Source: Yinghuangia elevatio (GTDB lineage: Bacteria; Actinomycetota; Actinomycetes; Streptomycetales; Streptomycetaceae). Taken from it: DNA of 64,000 bases. Below, one piece after another: positions 33,580 through 41,708 of this stretch. Under the pieces are notes generated by a model. The model did not search any database. It was not told where the DNA came from and saw nothing but the letters and a program-made list of their open reading frames with translations. The DNA is taken from positions 23,453 to 87,452 of the forward strand of contig NZ_JBEZFP010000021.1 in NCBI RefSeq assembly GCF_040649515.1. Direction: 5' to 3'. Within the stretch, counting starts at the first letter, position 1. Each line of letters opens with the position of its first letter. A program made the translations under genes and the position numbers.

Positions 33580-34654
33580 GGGGTCCTCCTGCTCGACGGT
33601 CCGCGGGGCCGCGGTTCGGGTCGGGGTCCGCGGCGCCGGGGTCCGGGCCGTCCTGGTCCGCGGATTCCTGGTCCGCGGATTCCTGGTCTGCGGCGTCCGG
33701 TCCGGTGGCGTCCGGGTCCGTGGCGTCCGGGGCCGTGACGCGGCGGCGTGCCGGGGTACGCCGCCAGCCGCCCGGGTCCGTCGACCCGCGTGCCCACAGG
33801 CCGAGCCGGCCGCGGGTGTCGACGAGCACCGCGCCGAGCACCGTCGCGGCCAGTACGACGGCGAACAGGACGACGAGCCACGACTCGATCGCGAAGGCGA
33901 CGCCGATGGTCCCGTACCGGCGTTCGTTGCTGGACAGCAGCCGGGGGACGTACTCGGCGGACACGACGCCGAGCACCAGGGTCCCCGCGGCGGTCGCCAG
34001 GGCGGTCGGCAGCAGCGCCCGCCAGCGCACGCGCCCGGACAGCAGAACGAACGGCGTCCACCACCACAACGCGATCGAGCCGGCCGAGGCGAGGGCCATG
34101 CGCACCACGGTCAGCGGACCGCCGCCGTGGGTGACGCGGAAGGTGAGACCGATCAGCACGAAGTAGGTGACCATCCCGACGATCCAGGCAAGCGGGCGCC
34201 ACGCGCTGCGCAGGCCGCCGGGGGAGAGGCGCCAACTGCGTTCGTACACGCGCTGGAGCGCCCGGCTGAAGCTCGTGGCGCTCAGCAGCACCAGCAGGAA
34301 GCCCAGGACCGTGACACCCGTCTCGGCGGCCGACGAGGCGATGGTCTGGACGTTTCGCGTCGTCGTGCCGTTGCCGAGACCCACCTTTTTGCGCATCGCG
34401 TCGACCAGGCCGTCGCTGACGGCGTTGGGTGCCGCGGCGGCCACCACGATCACCAGCGGCATCAGGGCCAGGAACGCCTGCGCGGCCAGGGCCATCATGC
34501 GGTCGGTGATCTGGATTTCGAGGGCCCGCGCGACGGAGCGGCCGGGCACGCTCGTCTCCCAGGCCTCGCGCCAGTGCCTGAGGCGTTCGGTGCGCGTGGT
34601 GCGCCCGTCGCGCTTGCCCGGGTCGGCGGGGACCCCGGCGTCCGCCATCTGCAT
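33572..34654 (-). CDS. YihY/BrkB-family membrane protein
   Basis: A 360-residue protein of the YihY/BrkB (formerly called ribonuclease BN) family, six helices, role in envelope or transport. Landmarks: MMALAAQAFLALMPLVIVVAAAAP in helix 1, VTVLGFLLVLLSATSFSRALQRVYERSWRL, and ESWLVVLFAVVLAATVLGAVL near the end. After the last helix a cytosolic tail of about 60 residues is made of five-residue acidic repeats (DATDP, DAADQ, ESADQ types) coded by a 15-bp tandem repeat. First gene of the BrkB-GAP-AI-2E operon. Confidence 0.85.
   Translation of the reverse strand: MQMADAGVPADPGKRDGRTTRTERLRHWREAWETSVPGRSVARALEIQITDRMMALAAQAFLALMPLVIVVAAAAPNAVSDGLVDAMRKKVGLGNGTTTRNVQTIASSAAETGVTVLGFLLVLLSATSFSRALQRVYERSWRLSPGGLRSAWRPLAWIVGMVTYFVLIGLTFRVTHGGGPLTVVRMALASAGSIALWWWTPFVLLSGRVRWRALLPTALATAAGTLVLGVVSAEYVPRLLSSNERRYGTIGVAFAIESWLVVLFAVVLAATVLGAVLVDTRGRLGLWARGSTDPGGWRRTPARRRVTAPDATDPDATGPDAADQESADQESADQDGPDPGAADPDPNRGPADRRAGGPHG
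33656..33730 (-). repeat. 15-bp in-frame tandem repeat in the BrkB-like gene
   Basis: GTCCGCGGATTCCTG occurs exactly at 33656-33670 and 33671-33685, followed by three diverged 15-bp units to 33730. On the coding strand they encode Asp/Ala/Gln/Glu pentapeptides of the C-terminal tail. Copy number can vary without shifting the frame. Confidence 0.8.
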
Positions 34655-34820
34655 GCACCACCCCGGTCCGGTCGCCGAACCGCCTTGACCCGTACGGGTG
34701 AACGCGGCCGGACGTGGCCCGGCTGCGGCGCGCGGCGGCCGACCCGCCCGCGCCGCAGCCGGAGGAGAGGGGGCCGGCGCATCCGGCCCGCCCTGGTTCC
34801 CGCGCGGCTGGCCTGTGCGG

Positions 34821-35306
34821 TCAGTCCGCGAAGACCTCGCGCAGCTTGGCCTCTTCGTCGTCGGCCAGGTTGGTGCGAATGAGCTGCGCCCGCGTGCCGG
34901 AGAACGCCTCGTGCACCCGGTCCGTGACGGCGCCGGTGCTCATCAGGAACAGCGCCGAGGTGCCGGGGGTGACCTCGCGGCGTACCTCGTCGACGAAGTC
35001 GTCGTCGATGCCGACGTCGCTCAGGCTGCCCGCGAGGGCGCCGGTCGCGGCGCCGATGGCCGCGCCGATGAGGGGGACGAAGAAGATGAGGCCGAAGAGC
35101 ATGCCCCAGAATGTGCCGCTGAGCGCGCCGACTCCGGTGAGGTTGTGGAGTTCCCTGGTGCGCGGCTTCTTCTTCTCGGCGGGCCACGACACCACGGCCG
35201 CGTCGACGACGGTGATGAGGTCCTGCTTCTGGAGCCCGAGGAGCTTCTCCTCGGCGAGTTCGGCTCCGTCGGGGGTGGCGAACTTCCACACGGTCAGCGT
35301 CGTCAA
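34821..35306 (-). CDS. DUF1269 membrane protein
   Basis: A 161-residue protein matching DUF1269: LTVWKFATPDGAELAEEKLLGLQKQDLITVVDAAVVSWP at the N-terminus, a central glycine-rich membrane hairpin (LSGTFWGMLFGLIFFVPLIGAAIGAATGALAGSL), and DDDFVDEVRREVTPGTSALFLMS at the C-terminal half. The Gly-rich hairpin resembles glycine-zipper segments. Function unknown; members are stress-induced in several bacteria. It lies upstream of the BrkB operon on the same strand (166 bp gap) and may be separate. Confidence 0.85.
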   Translation of the reverse strand: MTTLTVWKFATPDGAELAEEKLLGLQKQDLITVVDAAVVSWPAEKKKPRTRELHNLTGVGALSGTFWGMLFGLIFFVPLIGAAIGAATGALAGSLSDVGIDDDFVDEVRREVTPGTSALFLMSTGAVTDRVHEAFSGTRAQLIRTNLADDEEAKLREVFAD

Positions 35307-35564
35307 GGCAGGGTCCTCACACTCGGCACCATGAAACCGGGCAATAGGTATATATAGCCCACATGATCATGCCCCGGGCCGACCCGCCCCGCCATCCGGC
35401 AACACGCCGCCGCAGCGGCACCGACCACCCGGGCGGCGACGCGCCGAGGATGTGCTCCCGCGCCCGATGGATTGCGGAAACCTCCGCCGTGTGACGGATC
35501 TTGACCACTCGCGGTCACTGCCTGAACGATCACCCCGATCTGACGCCGACCGGATGGGGTAATC

Positions 35565-35807
35565 ATGGGCAACACGAGGCGCCGACTCGCGGGCGGAGCC
35601 GTCGCGGCCGCGGCAGCAGTGGGACTGCTCGCGACGGGCGCGGGCCAGGCCCAGGCCGCCGCCTGGCAGTACGTGGCCAACTACCCGCAGCTCTACAAGT
35701 GCCAGGACATCGGCAAGCAGTACGTGCACTACGGCGCCGCCAGCGACTGGAAGTGCACCGGCAACTACGCCACCGGCTACTCCCTCTACGTCATCTACTC
35801 CGCCTGA
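35565..35807 (+). CDS. Small secreted peptide
   Basis: An 80-residue precursor with a Sec signal peptide: MGNTRRRLAGG then a hydrophobic AAAAAVGLLATGAGQ and cleavage at AQA-AA (about 31). The mature peptide of about 49 residues is rich in Tyr, Trp and Asn with two Cys (YKCQDIGKQY and DWKCTGNY) that can form one disulfide, and ends SLYVIYSA. No family was recognised; similar-sized extracellular peptides occur in Streptomyces. A strong hairpin follows 3 bp after the stop, so it is monocistronic. Confidence 0.7.
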   Translation: MGNTRRRLAGGAVAAAAAVGLLATGAGQAQAAAWQYVANYPQLYKCQDIGKQYVHYGAASDWKCTGNYATGYSLYVIYSA

Positions 35808-36874
35808 CCTCCGGTGGGCCCCGCCTCCGCGGGGCCCACCGGCAGCGGCCGCGCCAGCGCGATACCGCGCTCCTGCAACACCGCCGCCTTGGCGAAGAAC
35901 TCCTCGCCCAGCGGATCGACGTCCAGCAGCGGCATCAGCGCCCGCCACACCGACACCTGCTCCGGCGCCTCCGCCGCGATCCGCTCGAACCGCGAACGCG
36001 CCGCCCCCGCATGACCGTTGCCCACCAGCCACACCGCGAGGGCCGCCTCGGTACGCGCCTGCTGCGCCGCGGCGTCCGGACGCGGCGTGTACGCGGCCAC
36101 CTGCTCGGCCGTCAGCCCGCTGTCCCCCTCCAACACCCACCGACGCAACGCGGCCATCGCCGGACCCGACGGCACATCCGTGAAAACCTCGAACGTGTCG
36201 GACGGGTACTGCGTGTCGTTCGGGCGCACCACTAGCCCCGCCTCGTCCACCCACACCACCGAAGGCACATTCGCCACCTGGTACAGCGCCGCCACCCGCT
36301 GCTCCGTGTCGATCACCACCGGATGCGTCGGCTTCGCCTCGGCGATCCACGGCGCCGCGTCCGCCGCACGGTGGTCCAGCGACACACTCAGCAGCGTGAA
36401 GCCGTGCTCGGCCAGCTCGACGTATCGCGCCTCCCAGTGCGGCAGCTCCCAACGGCACCCGCACCACGACGCCCAGAAGTTGACCGCGACCTTCCGGCCG
36501 CGCAGATCCGACAGCCGGTGCACCCGCCCGTCCAGATCCGGCAACGCGAAGTCGGGGGCGACACCGCCCGGGTCGAGGCCCACATCCGCGCACCCGGTGC
36601 CCAGGGCGGCCACCGAAGCGGCCCGCTCGGCGGCGTACGGGCGCCCCAGCACCGCCGCGAACGCCGCCAGGTCGACCGCGTCCCCCGGACCCTCGGCAGA
36701 CGCCGCCACACCCAGCGGCACGCACACGTCGCCCCGGCACCAGCCGTGCGCCTCGCGCGACCAGCCCAGCGCCTCCCGTACCGCCGCACGGCTCAGCAGC
36801 GGCGAGCCGCCGTCGGACAGCTCCACCGGCACGACGGCCGCCCGCCCCTCGTCGAGAATCGTCCAGTGCGGCAC
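35795..36874 (-). CDS. TlpA/redoxin-like thioredoxin-fold protein with CGC active site
   Basis: A 359-residue protein. After an N-terminal region of about 105 residues, the redoxin domain spans about 105-240: GGVAPDFALPDLDGRVHRLSDLRGRKVAVNFWASWC, HWEARYVELAEHGFTLLSVSLDH, and the cis-Pro loop VANVPSVVWVDEAG. The active site is WCGCRWE, one residue shorter than the normal WCxPC, so the two Cys are one residue apart. A helical C-terminal region (about 255-340) follows. No signal peptide is seen, so it is cytosolic. Its end overlaps the secreted-peptide gene by 13 bp on the opposite strand. Confidence 0.75.
   Translation of the reverse strand: MPHWTILDEGRAAVVPVELSDGGSPLLSRAAVREALGWSREAHGWCRGDVCVPLGVAASAEGPGDAVDLAAFAAVLGRPYAAERAASVAALGTGCADVGLDPGGVAPDFALPDLDGRVHRLSDLRGRKVAVNFWASWCGCRWELPHWEARYVELAEHGFTLLSVSLDHRAADAAPWIAEAKPTHPVVIDTEQRVAALYQVANVPSVVWVDEAGLVVRPNDTQYPSDTFEVFTDVPSGPAMAALRRWVLEGDSGLTAEQVAAYTPRPDAAAQQARTEAALAVWLVGNGHAGAARSRFERIAAEAPEQVSVWRALMPLLDVDPLGEEFFAKAAVLQERGIALARPLPVGPAEAGPTGGQAE
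35811..35842. terminator. Perfect 14-bp hairpin terminator
   Basis: CCGGTGGGCCCCGC (35811-35824) pairs perfectly with GCGGGGCCCACCGG (35829-35842) around a 4-nt loop (CTCC). It ends the secreted-peptide gene and lies inside the last codons of the convergent TlpA-like gene, whose stop is at 35795. Confidence 0.85.
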
Positions 36875-36918
36875 GGTCCACCTCCTGACGACCCGTCAGG
36901 ACCGGGTCGGGGGCCCAG

Positions 36919-38520
36919 TCATACCGCGACCGGCCCGCCGGCACCAGACACGTCGAAACCAGACGCGCCGGAACCGGGTACGCCGCCGGTTGCGTCCGCC
37001 GGGGCGACGGGGATCCCCAAATGCCCGAGCACCGAGCCCATCGACCGCCACACGGCGGCACGGGCCGCGTCCGTGTGGTCGATCGTCTCGAAGCCGTGGT
37101 GCGCCTGCGGTACGTCCACCACCTCGAGATCCGCCCCCACCGACTCCGCCGCCGCCACGAACTCCGCGACCGTCGCGGCGATCGCCGGATGCTCCAACTC
37201 CACCCGGGTCAGCACCACCGGCAACCGCCCCACGCCGCCGAGCGCGTCGGCCGGGCGGAACCGCGAATCCGACAAACCCCAGTTCGGCAGCGGCGCCAGG
37301 ACCGGGTACGACACCGCCACGCAGCCCAGCCACTCCGGCGGCGCCGCCAACCAGTCCGTCGACAGCAGTCCGCCGGCCGACAGGAACCACAGGGCGATGC
37401 GGTCCCCGTCGACGCGCGGATGGGCGCGCACCTGCTCCACCGCCGCCGCGACGTCGGCCGCGGAGCGATCGAAGTCCCCGAGACCGTGCAGCCGGTGCTC
37501 CACGACCGCCCCCACCGCCCCCAGGCTCGCCGCCAACCGGGCGTACCCCACCAGACCCGGCCAGTCGCGCGGCGTCACCGCGGCATCCGGGGGAACGGGC
37601 CCGCCGTGCACGAACACCACCGCAGGACGCGGGGACACGGTGGCCGGCAGATGCAGATCGACCGCGCCGATCCGCTCGCGCGGACCAGGCGGCACGTCGA
37701 GCAGGAAGCCCTTCAGATGGCCTGGCTCCCTGCCGTCCTCAGGGGCCGCCAACACGTGGCCCTCGCCCGCCGTGGCACGCAGGAGCACATCCGCGAGCTC
37801 GTCGGGCGCGGTCAGCATCGGCCAATGCCCCGTCGCCAGCTCGAAGAACGTCACCTGACGGTCCACCAGCGTCCTGAGCCCGGCGTCCCCGAGACTCAGC
37901 ACCGACTCCAAAAGAGCGATGTTCGCCCCACTCGACGTGCACAGCACACCCGTCGTCGGCAGCGCGTCGACCGCACCCGACAACACCAGCGGCTGGAGGA
38001 GCGTGCCCGCCGGCTGCGGGGCGGCGCGCCTGGACAGTTCGGCCAGATCCGCCGACGACAGACCGTCCGTGCTGCCCCACAACTGCCACTCGCCCGGTGC
38101 CGGGGGAGCGACGGGGTCACCCGGCTCGCCGCCGTCCACCCGGGCGCGCAACTCGTCGCGCAGCCCCTGGAGCGGCAGCAGCTCCAACGGCGCGTCCCCG
38201 CTCCGCGCCATACCGGCGTCCAGATAGACCACGCGCGCCACACGCTCCGGACACCGGTCCGCCGCGCCCAGCACCGGATGGATGGCATAGCCGTGGCCCA
38301 CGACCACCACGCCGTCCGCGTCGCACTGCTCGAACGCCCGCAGCACGTCCGCGATGTGCGTCTCCAGATCCGTGCCCGGACCCGCCGGATCCCGGCGGTC
38401 ACCCTGACCCGTCAGCGTCACCGGGTGCACCCGCGCACCGGCCTCCCGCAACCGGTCCGCCACCTCCCGCCACACCGAGCCGTCCGTGAAAGGACCCGAC
38501 ACCAGCACGTACGCCGTCAT
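36919..38520 (-). CDS. Tandem alpha/beta hydrolase with degenerate N-terminal nucleophile
   Basis: A 533-residue fusion of two alpha/beta-hydrolase domains. The N-domain (about 1-240) begins AYVLVSGPFTDGSVWREVADRLREAGARVHPVTLTGQGDR, the pattern of small esterases, but the nucleophile elbow reads VVVGHGYA, with Gly in place of the catalytic Ser; ELATGHWPM supplies the His. The C-domain (about 270-515) shows VVFVHGGPVPPD (oxyanion), WFLSAGGLLSTDW with a Ser elbow, and QAHHGFETID with the catalytic His. So the second domain is probably active and the first may be a binding module. GGAGGAGAAGG precedes the ATG. It is divergent from a MerR-type gene whose operator lies between them. Confidence 0.8.
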   Translation of the reverse strand: MTAYVLVSGPFTDGSVWREVADRLREAGARVHPVTLTGQGDRRDPAGPGTDLETHIADVLRAFEQCDADGVVVVGHGYAIHPVLGAADRCPERVARVVYLDAGMARSGDAPLELLPLQGLRDELRARVDGGEPGDPVAPPAPGEWQLWGSTDGLSSADLAELSRRAAPQPAGTLLQPLVLSGAVDALPTTGVLCTSSGANIALLESVLSLGDAGLRTLVDRQVTFFELATGHWPMLTAPDELADVLLRATAGEGHVLAAPEDGREPGHLKGFLLDVPPGPRERIGAVDLHLPATVSPRPAVVFVHGGPVPPDAAVTPRDWPGLVGYARLAASLGAVGAVVEHRLHGLGDFDRSAADVAAAVEQVRAHPRVDGDRIALWFLSAGGLLSTDWLAAPPEWLGCVAVSYPVLAPLPNWGLSDSRFRPADALGGVGRLPVVLTRVELEHPAIAATVAEFVAAAESVGADLEVVDVPQAHHGFETIDHTDAARAAVWRSMGSVLGHLGIPVAPADATGGVPGSGASGFDVSGAGGPVAV

Positions 38521-38657
38521 GACCTTCTCCTCCCGCACTCCCCGCTCCTCCCGCACACCCGCAGCTCCAGGGCATCCGCCGGACCACGACCGCGCCGCGG
38601 CCGCCGCGCCCCCGGCCACCTCGGCCGACCACGCTCGCGGGTACGGTAGGAACTCCC

Positions 38658-38674
38658 CTTGAGGGAGGTTCAAG
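38658..38674 (+). promoter_or_regulatory. MerR operator overlapping the ribosome binding site
   Basis: CTTGA (38658-38662) and TCAAG (38670-38674) form an interrupted palindrome around a 7-bp centre that contains the Shine-Dalgarno GGGAGG of the MerR gene. The half-site is typical of MerR/SoxR-type sites. The same region also lies upstream of the divergent hydrolase gene. Confidence 0.5.
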
Positions 38675-38676
38675 CC

Positions 38677-39729
38677 GTGCCCACGCCGTCGCCGTCACCG
38701 CGGACCCCGCCGCCCACGACCCCACCGCACACGACCACCCCGCCGCCCGCGCGGCCCTGGGCGGCAGACGGCCTGTGGAGCATCGGGGAACTGGCCGAGC
38801 AGGCCGGCGCCACCGTCAAGACCGTGCGCTTCTACTCCGACCACGGGCTCCTCCCCGAGGCATCCCGCAGCACCGGCGGGCACCGCCGCTACGCCCCAGC
38901 GGCGCTGGACCGGCTCCGCCTCATCCGCTCGCTGCGCACCCTCGACCTGCCGCTCCCGGCCGTACGCCGGATCCTCGGCCGCGCCGTGGACGACCCGGCC
39001 GACCCCGATGCCGTCGACGACGGCGCCCTCGAGGACGCGGTCGCCGGCCACCTGCGCGAACTCGGCTCCCAGATGGCCGCGTTGCGCTGGCGGGAGGCCG
39101 CCCTCCTGCTCGTCAAAGACTGCGCCCCCGCGGAACGTACGGACCGGCTGCGGCTCGTCGGTGCCATCACCACCCCGCCCGACACGACGGCGATCGCCCG
39201 CTTCTGGCGCCGCTGGCTGCCGCCACGCCTGCCGTCGCGCGTCGCGGCAGCCGTCCTCGAACACGCCGTTCCGGACCCGCCCCACGACCCCACCCCGGAC
39301 CAGGTCCTCGCCTTCGCCCGACTGCACGCCTTCGTCACCGGCGACTGCGCCGGCGACAGCCTCGCGCGGTGCCAGCCCGCCGCACACCGGCCCGACGAGG
39401 GATACCAGGCCGCGCTGGTCTACGACGGACTCGTGGGCGCGTACGCGCTCGCCGCCCCGCACCTGCTCGCACAGCGCCCACCGCAGCCGGGCGAGGCGCT
39501 CGACTCCTTCGTCGACGCCTACGCCCGCGCCCGCGCCACCCGCGACACGCCCGCCTTCCGACGCGCACTGCACGCGCAACTCGCCGCCGACCCGCGCGTC
39601 GACCACTACTGGCGGGAGGTCGCCGTCCTGCGCACCTCGGCCTCCGGCCCGCCGCCCCCGACCCCGGGCGCCGCACACGACTGGCTCACCCGGTCACTCG
39701 CCGCCGACAGCGGGCTCTCCGCCGCCTGA
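38677..39729 (+). CDS. MerR-family transcriptional regulator
   Basis: A 350-residue regulator. After a 30-residue Pro/Thr-rich lead, the MerR winged helix spans about 33-103: WSIGELAEQAGATVKTVRFYSDHGLLPEASRSTGGHRRYAPAALDRLRLIRSLRTLDLPLPAVRRIL. The large C-terminal region is helical (RERE, ARLHAFVTGDC, YQAALVYDGLVGAY), as in MerR proteins with TipA-like or metabolite-sensing tails. The GTG at 38677 is 8 nt after GGGAGG; an earlier in-frame TTG lies inside the operator. It probably controls itself and the divergent hydrolase. Ligand unknown. Confidence 0.85.
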   Translation: MPTPSPSPRTPPPTTPPHTTTPPPARPWAADGLWSIGELAEQAGATVKTVRFYSDHGLLPEASRSTGGHRRYAPAALDRLRLIRSLRTLDLPLPAVRRILGRAVDDPADPDAVDDGALEDAVAGHLRELGSQMAALRWREAALLLVKDCAPAERTDRLRLVGAITTPPDTTAIARFWRRWLPPRLPSRVAAAVLEHAVPDPPHDPTPDQVLAFARLHAFVTGDCAGDSLARCQPAAHRPDEGYQAALVYDGLVGAYALAAPHLLAQRPPQPGEALDSFVDAYARARATRDTPAFRRALHAQLAADPRVDHYWREVAVLRTSASGPPPPTPGAAHDWLTRSLAADSGLSAA

Positions 39730-39776
39730 GCCGCCCGCTCGACCCGCGCCGTGAACGCCGAGCCCAAGGGAGCGCG

Positions 39777-41114
39777 TCAGTCCAGCGGCTGGATGTCCGG
39801 CAGTTGGTAAGACCCGTCGAGCACGGCCTTGCCCGGCTGGTACATGCGCAGCATCGGGCGGAAGTCCCCGGCCGGTGTCGGCAGCCAGTTCGCCGCCTCG
39901 CCCTCGACCGGCTTGGCGTGCATCAGGTAGAGCGTCAGCGAACCATCGGGGCCGTGGACCAGTCCGGGCGTGCGGTCGCCGATCGAGTAGCGGTTGGCCG
40001 CGTTGTCGATCAGGAAGTAGTCCGGCATGTCGTACATCGTGACCGACCAGAACGCGTCGACCGGGGGAGGCGACGGGAACGTCAGCGTGTAGTTGCGAGA
40101 ACCGTTGAGCTGGCGGCCCTCGGCGTCGGTGTAGGTGGTGGCGTACACCGCCTCGTAGGCGTGGTTGCCCCACAGGCCGACCCGCGCCGCGACGGCGCGT
40201 ACCAGGTACGACGCGCGTCGGTCGCCGATCCGCCAGTCGGGCGAGTCGACGGTGCCCAGGCCCAGGCGGTCGACGTTGTAGTCGAACAGGTGGAGCGCCA
40301 TGTGCCACGTCGAGCTCCGGTCGTCCAGCCCGGTGCGGCTCGCCTCCTCGACGCGCTGCCGGCCGGCCGCGTACCCGTTGCGCAGCGCGGTCACCAGGTC
40401 GCCCGGCGCGTCGTGGTACGGCGAACCGCCCTCGTGCAGCAGGCCCAGCGCGGCATAGCGCCGCTGGTACTCGGCATCCTCGGTGTCCGGCGGGAACGCC
40501 GCGAGCAGCACCCGCAGTTGCTCCCAGAAACGCAGGTCCTCGGGGACGGTGTCGTCGGGCACCGGCAGGCCGGCCGTCGGTCCCGGGTCGCCGAGCGGTT
40601 CGAGCGTCAGCTGCTCCTGGAGCTTCGCGACGCGGTCGAGGTCGTCGGGTCCCGCACAGGCGAAGCGCCCGACGATCGAGGCGACCGTCGTGGGGGCGGT
40701 GATCACCCGCGTGCCTTCCGGGACGGCGCCGATCCAGCCGGGCGGGGCGACCACGAAGACGGCGGCGTCGGTGCCGGTGGCGCGGCGTCCGACGTACGCG
40801 AAGTTGTTGGTCCAAGTGTCGACGAACTGGAGCACGTAGTACGAGTCCGCGGTGTCCGGCACCCGCAGGAGCAGCGGCCCGCCGGACAGGTCCAGTTGGG
40901 CGAGCGAGTAGATCGTGTCGTTGTTGACCGACACGAAGTCGTCCTGAGGACCCGCCAGTTTGCGGGCGTGCGCGAACCGGTTCGCCTGCGTGGCGGGCAG
41001 CGAGCCGAAGCCGGTCCGCAGGCAGCGCTGGACCATGGAGACGTCGAATACCAGGGGGTACCCGTAGACATACGCGTCGGCGGCGAGCCTTGCCAGATCG
41101 TCGTGGTCGGACAT
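39777..41114 (-). CDS. DUF1254/DUF1214 domain protein
   Basis: A 445-residue protein with the two-part DUF1254 plus DUF1214 pattern. The first part starts AADAYVYGYPLVFDVSMVQRCL and continues NRFAHARKLAGPQDDFVSVNNDTIYSLAQLDLSGGPLLLRVPDTADSYYVLQFVDTWTNNFAYVGRR. The second carries FWSVTMYDMPDYFLIDNAANRYSIGDRTPGL and LYLMHAKP. Function is unknown; members are widespread in soil bacteria and many have a signal peptide, absent here. The last residues PDIQPLD are close to the family end, so it looks full length. ATG 41114 opens the domain. Confidence 0.88.
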   Translation of the reverse strand: MSDHDDLARLAADAYVYGYPLVFDVSMVQRCLRTGFGSLPATQANRFAHARKLAGPQDDFVSVNNDTIYSLAQLDLSGGPLLLRVPDTADSYYVLQFVDTWTNNFAYVGRRATGTDAAVFVVAPPGWIGAVPEGTRVITAPTTVASIVGRFACAGPDDLDRVAKLQEQLTLEPLGDPGPTAGLPVPDDTVPEDLRFWEQLRVLLAAFPPDTEDAEYQRRYAALGLLHEGGSPYHDAPGDLVTALRNGYAAGRQRVEEASRTGLDDRSSTWHMALHLFDYNVDRLGLGTVDSPDWRIGDRRASYLVRAVAARVGLWGNHAYEAVYATTYTDAEGRQLNGSRNYTLTFPSPPPVDAFWSVTMYDMPDYFLIDNAANRYSIGDRTPGLVHGPDGSLTLYLMHAKPVEGEAANWLPTPAGDFRPMLRMYQPGKAVLDGSYQLPDIQPLD

Positions 41115-41348
41115 GCACCGTTCCCCTCGGAGCCGCCGTCGGCGACGGCGGGCGCGGACAACCATCGCGGACAGCCTCTGCGGACAGGACAAGCGTGCGA
41201 ACGGGCGGGCGGACAAACGGGTCCGGGCGTACGCGCGGCAGCGCGCGGTAGCCCGACGCCGAGAGCCGACCACCCTCCCGCAACCCTCCATCACCCGGCC
41301 CCGCCCCGCCACCGGAGCCGCACCCGCCCGAGGCGGTCCGGCGAGCCG

Positions 41349-41708
41349 TCAGGGAGCGGCGAGATTGCTGCGGAGCAGGGTGACGAGTTCGTCGTCGGAC
41401 AGGCCGAGGGAGCGGGCCTGGCGGACCAGGTCCGCGACGCGTTCGGCGAGGTGCAGGCGGGCCGGGTCGGCTCCGGCGGCGACGACGGCGCCGCGGCCGC
41501 GGCGCAGGTCGAGCAGTCCTTCGTCGCGCAGCTGCTGGTAGGCGCGCAGGACGGTGTGCACGTTGACGGTGAGAGATGCAGCCAACTCCCGGGCGGCGGG
41601 CAGCCGTTCGCCGGGCTCCACGGTTCCGTCGGCGACCGCGCGGCGGACCGAGGCGGCGATCTGCTCGTGCAGCGGCCGGGGTGATCCGGGGTCTACGCGG
41701 ACCAGCAT
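41349..41708 (-). CDS. GntR-family regulator, YtrA type
   Basis: A 119-residue short GntR protein. The winged helix spans about 11-72: PLHEQIAASVRRAVADGTVEPGERLPAARELAASLTVNVHTVLRAYQQLRDEGLLDLRRGRG. Only a short helical tail follows (RVADLVRQARSLGLSDDELVTLLRSNL), as in YtrA-type regulators that have no large ligand domain. Its start overlaps the end of the DUF1648 gene by 16 bp, so both form one operon, with the operator at 42779-42801 in front of the first gene. It likely represses its own operon. Confidence 0.9.
   Translation of the reverse strand: MLVRVDPGSPRPLHEQIAASVRRAVADGTVEPGERLPAARELAASLTVNVHTVLRAYQQLRDEGLLDLRRGRGAVVAAGADPARLHLAERVADLVRQARSLGLSDDELVTLLRSNLAAP

Noticed and set aside
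38775..41684. 969-codon plus-strand frame covering MerR and DUF1254
   Set aside because: It is composed of shifted MerR sequence followed by antisense DUF1254; real genes explain the region.
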